A stretch of 64,000 nucleotides of DNA from Brevibacillus_D fluminis_A (GTDB lineage Bacteria > Bacillota > Bacilli > Brevibacillales > Brevibacillaceae), in NCBI RefSeq assembly GCF_052072235.1, contig NZ_CM125436.1, positions 800,001 through 864,000 on the forward strand. Direction: 5' to 3'. The translations under genes were made by a program, and so were the position numbers. Shown here in pieces: positions 24,983 through 33,018 of this stretch. The notes under the pieces were generated by a model, which saw nothing but the letters and a program-made list of their open reading frames with translations, did not search any database and was not told the DNA's origin. Numbering within the stretch: position 1 is the stretch's first letter; every line of letters starts with the position of its first letter.

Positions 24983-25688
24983 GCGGCTTGCGGACCGGAT
25001 CGCAGCCTTGCCGTGGGAGCACATGCAGCAGGAGCTTGACGAGCAAGGGTATGCGTCCATTCCACCTCTTTTGACACCCGGGGAGTGCGCGGCGCTCATC
25101 GCCACGTATGAACAGCGGGACTTTTTCCGCAGCACGATCGATATGGCACGCTACCGATTCGGGATCGGTCAGTATAAGTATTACGCGGCTCCTTTGCCGG
25201 ATGTGCTGCAGCAGCTGCGGGCCGGGCTGTACCCGGAACTGGCGAAAACGGCGAACCGATGGCGGGAGCGGCTCGGCCTGGCTGCGGCGTATCCTTCCGA
25301 TCTGCAAAGCTTTCTGGACACCTGCCATCAGGCGGGACAGCTGCGGCCGACTCCGCTGATTTTAAAATACGAGGCGGGCGGGTACAACTGCCTGCATCAG
25401 GATTTGTACGGCGAGGTGTTTTTTCCGTTTCAGGCCGTGTTTGCCCTGAATCAGAAGGATGTCGATTATACCGGGGGAGAATTTCTGCTTGTGGAGCAGC
25501 GGCCGCGGGCGCAGAGCAGAGGGCATGCGATCGCGCTTGCGCAAGGGGCGGGGCTGATTTTTCCGACGAATCATCGGCCTGTGTCGGGGGCGCGCGGTAC
25601 CTACAAAACCACGCTCCGCCACGGCGTCAGCACGATCACGTCCGGGACGCGGTTCAGTCTCGGCATCATTTTTCACGATGCGACGTAA
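24975..25688 (+). CDS. 2-oxoglutarate/Fe(II)-dependent oxygenase in the ada operon
   Basis: A 237-residue protein whose ATG 24975 overlaps the end of adaB. The iron ligands are visible: HQD in YNCLHQDLYGEVFFPFQ (about 137-145) and a distal His in FPTNHRPVSGARGTYKTTLR (about 198) followed by Arg for 2-oxoglutarate. It belongs to the prolyl-4-hydroxylase/AlkB-like superfamily (COG3826-like). Being coupled to adaA-adaB suggests oxidative removal of alkyl lesions, but the substrate is not shown. Confidence 0.85.
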   Translation: MVERLADRIAALPWEHMQQELDEQGYASIPPLLTPGECAALIATYEQRDFFRSTIDMARYRFGIGQYKYYAAPLPDVLQQLRAGLYPELAKTANRWRERLGLAAAYPSDLQSFLDTCHQAGQLRPTPLILKYEAGGYNCLHQDLYGEVFFPFQAVFALNQKDVDYTGGEFLLVEQRPRAQSRGHAIALAQGAGLIFPTNHRPVSGARGTYKTTLRHGVSTITSGTRFSLGIIFHDAT

Positions 25689-25703
25689 AGGGGGGGCAGG
25701 CAG

Positions 25704-26522
25704 ATGCACATCACGATCGCTCGCACGCATCCGAAAACGCTGCTGAACAAAGGGACCGGCTACTTGTCCGGCTACACGCATTCGCTCAACCCATTTACCG
25801 GCTGTTCGTTCGGCTGCGCTTATTGCTATGTGCGGCAAATGCCCGTATCGACCTTTCGCGGGCAGGAGTGGGGAACGTGGGTAGACAGCAAGCAGGGAGC
25901 GGCAGCGCTGCTCGCCAAGGAGCTGCGCCGGGCCAAAGCGAAGGGGCCGGTGACGATCTTCATGTCGTCCGCCACCGACCCGTACCAGCCGCTTGAATAT
26001 CAGGAAAAAGTGACCCGCTCTCTGCTTGAGGCGATGGTCGGTGACCCGCCGGATTTTTTGCTTGTGCAGACGCGCAGCCCGCTTGTGCGGCGGGATATCG
26101 ATCTGCTGCAGCGATTGGGGGACCGCGTGCGGGTCAGCATGACGGTCGAGACCGATCTGGATGAGATACGCCGCCACTTCTCCCCGTATGCGCCGCCGAT
26201 CGCCGCCCGCTTGAAGACGCTGCAGCTGCTGGCGGAAGCCGGTGTCCCGGCGCAGGCGACCATCGCGCCGGTGCTGCCGAGCAGCGAGGCGTTTGCGCAT
26301 CTGCTGCGGCCCTTGGTGAGCCGGATTTGTCTGGACGATTATTTCATGGGCGACGGCAGCGGCGGAAAGCGCACGCGCAGGCTGGGGATCGGGGCGTTGT
26401 ATGCGGAATTGGGCCTGGAGGAGTGGTATGATCCAGCGGCCTGGCGGATCGTGTATGAGCGGTTGAAAAAAGTGTTCCCGGAAGAACAGATACTTTTGAA
26501 TCAAGACGGCTTTGCCCCGTAA
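25704..26522 (+). CDS. Spore-photoproduct-lyase-like radical SAM protein
   Basis: The 272-residue protein has the cluster motif CSFGCAYCYVRQMP (CxxxCxxC) at about residues 31-44, then a SplB-like core (VTIFMSSATDPYQPLEYQ; VSMTVETDLDEIRRHFSP). It falls in the COG1533/Rv2578c group rather than true SplB. It starts 15 bases after the oxygenase stop with a GGGGGG-rich ribosome-binding site. It is the last gene of the ada operon, before a terminator. A role in DNA-lesion chemistry is inferred from context. Confidence 0.87.
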   Translation: MHITIARTHPKTLLNKGTGYLSGYTHSLNPFTGCSFGCAYCYVRQMPVSTFRGQEWGTWVDSKQGAAALLAKELRRAKAKGPVTIFMSSATDPYQPLEYQEKVTRSLLEAMVGDPPDFLLVQTRSPLVRRDIDLLQRLGDRVRVSMTVETDLDEIRRHFSPYAPPIAARLKTLQLLAEAGVPAQATIAPVLPSSEAFAHLLRPLVSRICLDDYFMGDGSGGKRTRRLGIGALYAELGLEEWYDPAAWRIVYERLKKVFPEEQILLNQDGFAP

Positions 26523-26555
26523 TCCGCACAGGTTCGTTGGCGGAACGGGGCTTTT
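26514..26555. terminator. Terminator after the ada operon
   Basis: GCCCCGT and ACGGGGC form a stem starting inside the last codons of the radical SAM gene, followed by TTTT. It lies between converging genes. Confidence 0.65.
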
Positions 26556-26558
26556 CAT

Positions 26559-27794
26559 TTATGAAGCTATCGCTGTGGACGAATGCTGGGCAGTTTTTCT
26601 CCACAGCAGACGCTGGAACGCGATGCCGATCAGTCCGATGCCGCCAATCGAGGCGCCGACGTACAAAAACGTTTGCGCTGCACCCAAAAGGCCGATCAAA
26701 GCGCCGCCTGTCAACGGTGCGACAATCAGGATGATGCTGCTCATCGAATCCAAAATGCCGCTGATTCGCCCGATCGCATCGACAGGCGTCTCTTTTTGCA
26801 AAATGTAGTTCAGACCTGTGGAAGTAAAACCTGTGCCGACGCCGCCGACAAAACAGACGGCCAGCATGAGCCCAAGCGGTGTATCGTGCTGGAACAGGCC
26901 GGTTGCGGCGAACATCAGCCCGATCAGCCCAAGGCCACCTCCCAGCAGCCAGCCATAGGCGGACAGCTGCCGGAAGCGGCGCAGCCAGGTGACGCTTGCG
27001 AGGCCCCCTGCTCCGATGGCGGTGACGAGCCAGCCGATCAGGTCGGGGCGGTCAGGCGCGACATCGCGCAGCAGGACCGTGATTTGGGCGTCAATCATCT
27101 GGATGCCGCCCATGCCGACCAGACAGAAGAAGATGCTGACCAAAAGGACGCGGCTTTTCAGCAGGATCAGCCAGCCCCCTTTCCATGCTGTGCGCAGGTT
27201 GAGTTTTTCCGAATCCGCATCGGTTTGCTCGATCCGTCCCTGGTGTGCGGGCACGAAGAAGAGCAGCAGCGCGGAGAAGACGTAGCACACGGCATTGACC
27301 GCCATGCAGGCTCCGGGGGAAAAGGCGGTGGCCACGGATGCGCCGAAAAGCGGGCCTAGCACTTTTGACAGCTGAAAAATGGCACCGTTGAGGGAGGTTG
27401 CCTGCAAAAGCTGCTCGGTCGCAACGACTCGACGCGTCATCGCCTGCTGTGCCGGATAATGGAAGACGCGCGCGGTGGAACGCAATGTGATCAGCGCAAG
27501 CAGCGCCCAGGCGTTTGGGGCGAAAATCAGCATCGTCGTGATCGCTGCGCGAATCAGGTCGGTCGCAAGCATCAAATTGCGCTTGTTCCAGCGGTCGGCG
27601 AGGATTCCTGCCAGCTGGCTGCACAGGATGCCAGGCACAGCAAAAGCGAGCGGAAGGAGCGCCACCGTCATCGCGTCCACTTTCCAGATGAAGCCGAGCA
27701 AAATCGAGACGGCCATGAAATCAAAATAGTCGCCAAAAGCGGAAAGTCCGTATGAGAAAAACATTTTCGTGAATGTCCGGTTTTTCCAGAGCAT
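26559..27794 (-). CDS. MFS transporter, 12 membrane helices
   Basis: The 411-residue transporter has the MFS loop motif LAGILADRWNKRNLM at about 60 and a repeated 6+6 helix layout, resembling the enterobactin-exporter/MefA-like group (MFS_3). It is probably an efflux protein; substrate unknown. It follows the winged-helix regulator gene by 62 bases on the same strand. Its ribosome-binding site AGGGGG lies in the 3' arm of a hairpin (27803-27841), so translation may be controlled by RNA structure. Confidence 0.9.
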   Translation of the reverse strand: MLWKNRTFTKMFFSYGLSAFGDYFDFMAVSILLGFIWKVDAMTVALLPLAFAVPGILCSQLAGILADRWNKRNLMLATDLIRAAITTMLIFAPNAWALLALITLRSTARVFHYPAQQAMTRRVVATEQLLQATSLNGAIFQLSKVLGPLFGASVATAFSPGACMAVNAVCYVFSALLLFFVPAHQGRIEQTDADSEKLNLRTAWKGGWLILLKSRVLLVSIFFCLVGMGGIQMIDAQITVLLRDVAPDRPDLIGWLVTAIGAGGLASVTWLRRFRQLSAYGWLLGGGLGLIGLMFAATGLFQHDTPLGLMLAVCFVGGVGTGFTSTGLNYILQKETPVDAIGRISGILDSMSSIILIVAPLTGGALIGLLGAAQTFLYVGASIGGIGLIGIAFQRLLWRKTAQHSSTAIAS

Positions 27795-27802
27795 GTGAAA
27801 AC

Positions 27803-27841
27803 CCCCTGCCAGTATGTTCCGTAAACATAGCGTAGCAGGGG
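27803..27841 (-). promoter_or_regulatory. Hairpin that masks the MFS ribosome-binding site
   Basis: On the minus strand CCCCTGC and GCAGGGG enclose an inner repeat TATGTT-N5-AACATA (27813-27829). The outer 3' arm is the Shine-Dalgarno sequence of the MFS gene. It could be an RNA switch, or the inner repeat could be a protein operator. Confidence 0.5.
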
Positions 27842-27856
27842 AATGTCAGAAGAATA

Positions 27857-28996
27857 TCAGAGATGGCTGTTCAGCAGCTGTTCGGTCTCGGCCAAAAGCT
27901 GCCCGAAATGATATTGATCCGCCAGCTGGTCCCATTGCCGCTGGTATTTTTTGCGGTAGGACTCATCTTTTACATGCTGCGAAAGGAAGGTGAGCGTAAG
28001 GTGCAGATTGTTGATCAGATGGGGGATGAATTGCGTCTGGCGCGTCGTCTCGATGCCGTCGTCCAGCGATTTCCGGGCGGCTGGCACCGCGCCCTGCAGG
28101 TACAGAAAGAAGGCCTTGCCCACGAGAAAAGCGCCGCGCTCGCGCTGGATCGGGTGCTGCGCGAGCAACGTCTCGCATTCCCGGAGCTTGCTTGCCGCTG
28201 CGTCCAGTTTTCCCTCCAATAGATATGTGTACATTTCCTTCAATAAAAAGATCGCAGTGAAGCTGGGAGATTGCAGGTCCATGATCATCTGCCGAATATC
28301 GTCCAGATGACGGCGCGCCTTCTCCAGCATGCCAGCCTGCAAATAGAGAAAGGCGATGTTCAGCTGCAGATCGTACATCCATTTTTGCTCCACATGGTCG
28401 CCTTTGGCGATCAGCCGTTCCGCAAAGGAAAGCGATAGCTTGGGATCACGCTGAATGGCAGCGTGGACAAAGACGGCGTAGGACGCTTTCTGCCAAAACG
28501 TCAAGGTGTCCGTATGAATCAGCCAAGAAAAATCGCCCCGGACAAAATGAAGGTAGGCGTCATAAAACGGATCGCCCGGCAAACCAAGCACGTCCCGATT
28601 GGAGGAGAGCAGCTGCATGGCGGCGCCCATGCCGAGCCCGTGATATTTGACGAGCATCTGTTTGACGTTGGCAGCAAACTCCTCATCCTGCAAAAGCGGG
28701 CTTTCCTGCTGCTTTGGGGCGTGGCGCGTCAGCTTGTAGCCTTGTCCACGGATCGTCTCCACGCTGATCAGGTGCGACCAGGCGGTGAGCTTTTTGCGGA
28801 CGCGGTAGATGTGATCGTCGACGGTACGGTCGACGGGCGTCTCCAACGGCCAGACGGCATCGAGCAGCTCGTCGCGCGAAAAAATGCGTCCCGGGTGCTC
28901 ATAAAGGAAGCGGAGCAAGGCAAACTCCTTGGGCAGAAGCTGGATGCTTTCCCCGGCGTAAACAGCCTGAAGCGTATCCGGTTCAAAATGGATCAT
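27857..28996 (-). CDS. Winged-helix regulator with C-terminal helical-repeat domain
   Basis: The 379-residue protein begins with an OmpR/PhoB-type winged helix (residues 1-95: LPKEFALLRFLYEHPGRIFS; DRTVDDHIYRVRKKL; TIRGQGYKL) with no receiver domain in front. The remaining 280 residues are helical, with TPR-like Ala/Leu patterns (ALQRDPK..., AGMLEKARRHLDDIR). This order resembles SARP/BTAD-type activators. GAGGAGG precedes the ATG, 18 bases after the sigma-54 activator gene, and the MFS gene follows, which is the likely target. Confidence 0.85.
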   Translation of the reverse strand: MIHFEPDTLQAVYAGESIQLLPKEFALLRFLYEHPGRIFSRDELLDAVWPLETPVDRTVDDHIYRVRKKLTAWSHLISVETIRGQGYKLTRHAPKQQESPLLQDEEFAANVKQMLVKYHGLGMGAAMQLLSSNRDVLGLPGDPFYDAYLHFVRGDFSWLIHTDTLTFWQKASYAVFVHAAIQRDPKLSLSFAERLIAKGDHVEQKWMYDLQLNIAFLYLQAGMLEKARRHLDDIRQMIMDLQSPSFTAIFLLKEMYTYLLEGKLDAAASKLRECETLLAQHPIQRERGAFLVGKAFFLYLQGAVPAARKSLDDGIETTRQTQFIPHLINNLHLTLTFLSQHVKDESYRKKYQRQWDQLADQYHFGQLLAETEQLLNSHL

Positions 28997-29014
28997 TGCG
29001 TCCTCCTCATCCGC

Positions 29015-30712
29015 CTAGCGCTCCGGGTCGATCCCGTGCTTGCGCATTTTGTTGTACAGCGTGCCGCGCGACATGCCGAGCAGCTCCGCCGCAGCCTTTT
29101 TATTGCCGTAGGTACGGTCGAGCGCGGCGATGATCCGCTCGCGTTCCTGTGCATCGTGTTTTTTGCCGGCCATTTCCGCAAAAGCTGGCATAGGTGCTGG
29201 CTCCGCCGGGGTGAAGCTAAAGGCGGGCGCTGGCTCGCCTTGCTGCAACCGGATGCTGTGCGGCAGATGCTCGGCCGAAATGATCCCGTTTTCCTGCAAA
29301 ATGAACAGCCGTTCCATCACATTGCGCAGCTGGCGGATATTCCCTGGCCAGTGGTAATGGAGCAGCGGCTGCATCACTTCAGGCAGCATCCGGGGAACCG
29401 GCTGGTTTTGGGTCGTCGCATATTCCTGCAGAAAAATTTGCACGAGTTCGGGAATGTCCTCGCGGCGTTCGCGGAGCGACGGGATTTCAATGGAAAAGAC
29501 GTGCAGCCGGTAATAGAGGTCTTCACGGAAACGCCCTTCGGCGACCATCGCTTCGAGCTGCCGGTTTGTCGCAGCGATGATGCGCGTGTTGACACGGATC
29601 GGCTCCGTTCCGCCGACACGGTAAAACTGACGCTCCTGCAAAGCCCGCAGCAGCTTGACCTGCAGCTCAAGCGGCAGCTCCCCCACCTCATCGAGAAACA
29701 GCGTGCCTTCATGCGCCAGCTCCAGCTTGCCGGGCTTCCCTTTTTTCTCAGCGCCGGTAAATGCGCCGCCCTGATAGCCGAACAGCTCGCTCTCAAACAG
29801 CGCGGCCGGGATGGCGCCGCAGTTGATGGCGATAAAAGGCTTGTCGTGCCGTTTGCTCGCTTGGTGGATCGCCTGGGCAAACAGCTCCTTGCCCACGCCG
29901 CTCTCGCCGTACAAGAGAACGGTTGCGTCGGTTTGCGCCACTTTCCGTGCCGACTGGATGGCGGACTGAATGGCGGCGGAATGCCCTTTGATCATGTAAA
30001 ACGGGTCGTCCGCAGCCTGAAACCGGTTCATCTCCTGCTTTAGCGTATGCAGATGCGCCGTCATGTCTGCCAGCTCTTCATTGAGGCGAACCAATTCGGT
30101 AATGTCTTGCTCGATGGAGATGGCGCCGATGATTTCCTCATCCCGATAGATCGGAGCCGAGTTGATCAGCACATGCCGGTCCGGACGGGGCACGTGATAG
30201 ACGCGCTGAACCGAAGTCCCGTGCGACAAGGCGTCGATCAAACGGATGGACTCGCTGGAAAAATGCGTGTCGAGCGAGGTTCCGACCACATCCGTGCGCG
30301 AGATTTCATAAATTTTTTCCGCTGATTCATTCCAATACAGCACGCGGTTTTCTTTATCGACGATCGTAATCGCCTCGCTGACGGTAGCCAGCATCGTTTC
30401 GAGCAGCTTGCTCTGGTTTCCCGCGATTTCCGCAAGTGCGGCAAACAGCTGGGAAAAAGCGACCCGCCTGTAAGCGTCGCCCGGATGCGCGGGCGCAATG
30501 AGCAGGTCAGGCAGCGGTGCAGCGGGCGCCTGCTGGACGAGCCGAATCGCGTCGAGCAGCGGCGTATCGCCTGCCAGTATCAGCACAGGCAAGACGGAGT
30601 CATCTTCCACGCGAACACCTGTGGATGTGGCGCTGCGTATGATGGCAGTATCATCGATGGCAGAGGCATCCAGTGAGGAGATGGGGCTTTGCAAGGAGAA
30701 TAATGGCTTCAC
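29015..30712 (-). CDS. PAS-containing sigma-54-dependent activator
   Basis: Start GTG 30712 follows AGGA; upstream in-frame codons have no ribosome-binding site. The 565-residue protein has a weakly conserved N-terminal sensor segment (1-100), a PAS domain (about 105-215, AITIVDKENRVLYWNESAEK), an AAA+ domain (about 245-480) with Walker A GESGVGKE, the sigma-54 contact loop GAFTGA and Walker B LFLDEVGELP, and a Fis-type HTH (KKAAAELLGMSRGTLYNKMR). It is divergent from proline dehydrogenase, whose promoter is sigma-54 type, as in RocR-like systems. Confidence 0.93.
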   Translation of the reverse strand: MKPLFSLQSPISSLDASAIDDTAIIRSATSTGVRVEDDSVLPVLILAGDTPLLDAIRLVQQAPAAPLPDLLIAPAHPGDAYRRVAFSQLFAALAEIAGNQSKLLETMLATVSEAITIVDKENRVLYWNESAEKIYEISRTDVVGTSLDTHFSSESIRLIDALSHGTSVQRVYHVPRPDRHVLINSAPIYRDEEIIGAISIEQDITELVRLNEELADMTAHLHTLKQEMNRFQAADDPFYMIKGHSAAIQSAIQSARKVAQTDATVLLYGESGVGKELFAQAIHQASKRHDKPFIAINCGAIPAALFESELFGYQGGAFTGAEKKGKPGKLELAHEGTLFLDEVGELPLELQVKLLRALQERQFYRVGGTEPIRVNTRIIAATNRQLEAMVAEGRFREDLYYRLHVFSIEIPSLRERREDIPELVQIFLQEYATTQNQPVPRMLPEVMQPLLHYHWPGNIRQLRNVMERLFILQENGIISAEHLPHSIRLQQGEPAPAFSFTPAEPAPMPAFAEMAGKKHDAQERERIIAALDRTYGNKKAAAELLGMSRGTLYNKMRKHGIDPER

Positions 30713-30748
30713 AAGATCACATCCTAAGCTGGAGAGATGATGTAAGTC

Positions 30749-30815
30749 GTACAAGTTTGTACTATCAATGTACAATAATGAACAACGATTGTACATATGT
30801 GTATAGATCGTATAC
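30749..30815. promoter_or_regulatory. Cluster of palindromes, probable enhancer for the sigma-54 activator
   Basis: GTACAAGTTTGTAC (30749-30762, perfect dyad), TGTACAAT-N11-ATTGTACA (30769-30795) and GTATA-N5-TATAC (30801-30815). The GTACAA half-site occurs four times, 60-110 bases upstream of the sigma-54 promoter, which suits an upstream activating sequence. Confidence 0.7.
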
Positions 30816-30857
30816 GAATTGCAGTTGCAATGATGACGAAATTCCTCGAATTATGGA

Positions 30858-30873
30858 TGGCATGGAACATGCA
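30858..30873 (+). promoter_or_regulatory. Sigma-54 (-24/-12) promoter of proline dehydrogenase
   Basis: TGGCATGGAACATGCA matches TGGCAC-N5-TTGCA with two changes and correct GG/GC spacing. It lies 48 bases before the ATG at 30922 and opposite the gene for a sigma-54 activator. Confidence 0.82.
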
Positions 30874-30921
30874 TTATGACTTGAGCAGAGCATGCACGTT
30901 TAGGGAGGAGACTTAGTCACA

Positions 30922-31842
30922 ATGGAACAACTCATGAAGGATTTCTTCCTGTTTTTGTCCAAAAACCAAAGCTTGAACGCAGCCGCGAAAAAATGGGGAC
31001 TGCGCTTCGGAGCAAGCCGGTTCGTATCGGGCGAGACGATTCAAGAGGCGATCAAAGGTGTAAAAGACTTGAATCAGAAAGGTCTGTGCTGCACCCTCGA
31101 CCATCTGGGCGAATTCGTATTCAGTGTGGAAGAAGCAAACGAATCGGCTGACTACTGCATCAAAACGCTGGAAGCGATCCACAGCTCCGGTGTCGACTGC
31201 AACCTCTCGCTGAAAATGACACAGCTCGGCCTCGACATCAGCCGTGAACTGTGCGTTACCAATATGCGCCGCATTCTTGATTCCGCGAAGAAAAACGGCA
31301 ACATCTTCGTCCGCATCGACATGGAAGACTACGCGCACAACGAGGTCACGCTGGAAATCTTGCGCGAACTTTTGCAGGATTATGACAATGTCGGCACCGT
31401 TATCCAGGCGTACCTGTACAAATCCGCCGATGACATCGACAGCCTCAAAGACAAGCGCCCGAATTTCCGCCTGGTAAAAGGGGCTTACAAAGAGTCGCCG
31501 CAAGTCGCGTATCCAAACAAGGCCGATGTGGATGAGAATTACAAAAAAATCATCAAGCAGCATCTGCTGAACGGAAACTACGCAGCGGTCGCGACCCATG
31601 ACGACAACATCATCGCTTATGTCAAACAGCTGGAGAAGGAATACAACATTCCGCGCTCCCAGTTTGAATTCCAAATGCTCTACGGCATCCGCACGCAATC
31701 CCAGGTGGATCTGGCGCGCGAAGGGTACCGCATGCGCGTGTATGTTCCGTACGGCAACGACTGGTATGGCTACTTCATGCGCCGTCTGGCGGAAAGCCCT
31801 GCCAATGTGAAGTTCGTGTTGAAAGGCATGTTTACCAAGTAA
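30922..31842 (+). CDS. Proline dehydrogenase
   Basis: The 306-residue FAD enzyme matches the monofunctional ProDH family (PutB/FadM): CTLDHLGEFV, LSLKMTQLGLDIS, RIDMEDYAHNEVTLEILREL, RLVKGAYKESPQVAYPNKAD and FEFQMLYGIR...YVPYG are conserved flavin/proline-site segments. It oxidises proline to P5C. No P5C dehydrogenase or proline transporter gene is adjacent. GGGAGGAG lies 11 bases before the ATG. Expression should depend on sigma-54 and the divergent PAS activator. Confidence 0.94.
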   Translation: MEQLMKDFFLFLSKNQSLNAAAKKWGLRFGASRFVSGETIQEAIKGVKDLNQKGLCCTLDHLGEFVFSVEEANESADYCIKTLEAIHSSGVDCNLSLKMTQLGLDISRELCVTNMRRILDSAKKNGNIFVRIDMEDYAHNEVTLEILRELLQDYDNVGTVIQAYLYKSADDIDSLKDKRPNFRLVKGAYKESPQVAYPNKADVDENYKKIIKQHLLNGNYAAVATHDDNIIAYVKQLEKEYNIPRSQFEFQMLYGIRTQSQVDLAREGYRMRVYVPYGNDWYGYFMRRLAESPANVKFVLKGMFTK

Positions 31843-31878
31843 TTTTCGTTTGCACTTATTTTTGGCACTTCTTATCTC

Positions 31879-31917
31879 AAAGCCGGTTTCTTGCATACTG
31901 CGGGGGATCGGCTTTTT
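31879..31917 (+). terminator. Probable terminator after proline dehydrogenase
   Basis: AAAGCCG and CGGCTTT form a stem with a long loop and TTTT after it. Only moderate quality. Confidence 0.5.
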
Positions 31918-31982
31918 CCATTATAATGAAATGACCGAGGGACACGATCCTGGGAAAAGGGAAGAGGAGTGACGTCCAGCCG

Positions 31983-32936
31983 ATGTTTGCCACCACCATA
32001 ACGATGAAACCACCTTATTCATTTGAACGGCTTTTGCAGCGCCTGTTGACACATCCCGATGAGCAGTTGCAGATCGATGCGGCAGCAGGCGTGATCCGGC
32101 GGGCACTACGTTTGGACGGACAGCCTGTGCTTGTTGTTTTTCGCTTTGGCGGCAGCGTGGAGGAACCGGTTTTGCAGATCGAGACGGAGGCAGCGCTGAC
32201 GCAGCGCCAGCAGGACGAACTGATTCGCGTCTCCCGGCACATGTACGGTGTCGATGTCGATCTGGAGCCGGTCTATCGCCGTATGCGCGAAAGTGCGGAG
32301 CTGCGCCCGCTGACGGAAAAGTTTCGCGGGCTGCGTCTCTTGCATGATCCCGACCTGTTTCAGTCGATGGTCCGAACGATCATCGGGCAGCAGCTGAATC
32401 TGGCGTTCGCTGCGACCTTGACGCATCGGCTGATCAGACAGGCCGGGGATGTGATTGTGGATCAACAAGGGCGCGAGTTCCTGGTTTTCCCGACGCCGGA
32501 AGCGGTCGCCCGCCTTGAGGTGGAGCAGATGCGCGCCTGGCAGTTCAGCCAGCGCAAGGCGGAGTATATCATCGACTTTGCCCGCGCTGTCGTCTCGGGC
32601 GATGTTGATTTGGACCGTCTGCATGCGATGCCGGATGAAGACGTGATCGCCTGTTTGTCCAAGCTGCGCGGAATCGGCCGCTGGACGGTCGAGTGTCTGC
32701 TGATGTTTGGCATGGGACGTCCCGATCTGCTGCCTGCTGCCGATATCGGGCTGCGCAACGGCATTCAGCTGGTGTACGGGATTGCCGAGAAGCCGGACGA
32801 GCAGGAGATTCGCCGGATCGGCGAGAGCTGGGCGCCTTATCGCAGCTACGTCAGCCTGTACTTGTGGGAGGCGGTGGGCGAAGCGAAACGGGAGGCGGCG
32901 CGGGAGAAGGCGGAAAGCAAGCCGCGTCGCAAGTGA
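31983..32936 (+). CDS. alkA: DNA-3-methyladenine glycosylase II (AlkA type)
   Basis: The 317-residue protein has the AlkA N-terminal beta domain (1-120), then the HhH-GPD fold: MVRTIIGQQLNLAFAATLTH, the hairpin LRGIGRWTVECLLMFGMGRP and catalytic Asp in LPAADIGLRNGI (about 255). It excises alkylated purines. It is not linked to the ada operon 5 kb away, unlike some genomes. The C-terminal tail is Lys/Arg/Glu rich (KREAAREKAESKPRRK). TATAAT at 31923-31928 may be its -10. Confidence 0.92.
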   Translation: MFATTITMKPPYSFERLLQRLLTHPDEQLQIDAAAGVIRRALRLDGQPVLVVFRFGGSVEEPVLQIETEAALTQRQQDELIRVSRHMYGVDVDLEPVYRRMRESAELRPLTEKFRGLRLLHDPDLFQSMVRTIIGQQLNLAFAATLTHRLIRQAGDVIVDQQGREFLVFPTPEAVARLEVEQMRAWQFSQRKAEYIIDFARAVVSGDVDLDRLHAMPDEDVIACLSKLRGIGRWTVECLLMFGMGRPDLLPAADIGLRNGIQLVYGIAEKPDEQEIRRIGESWAPYRSYVSLYLWEAVGEAKREAAREKAESKPRRK

Positions 32937-32968
32937 GGCGTTTCCCCGGTTCTGTCCGAAAGCAAAGT

Positions 32969-33008
32969 AGAGCATCAGGGAGTAACCTTCTCCCCGATGC
33001 TCTTTTTG
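32969..33008. terminator. Bidirectional terminator after alkA
   Basis: AGAGCATC-a-GGGAG pairs with CTCCC-c-GATGCTCT, followed by TTTTT. Confidence 0.87.
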
Positions 33009-33018
33009 TACGTACCGA

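Noticed and set aside
28463..30043. 526-codon plus-strand frame opposite the sigma-54 activator
   Set aside because: It crosses two well-supported minus-strand genes and shows no motif.
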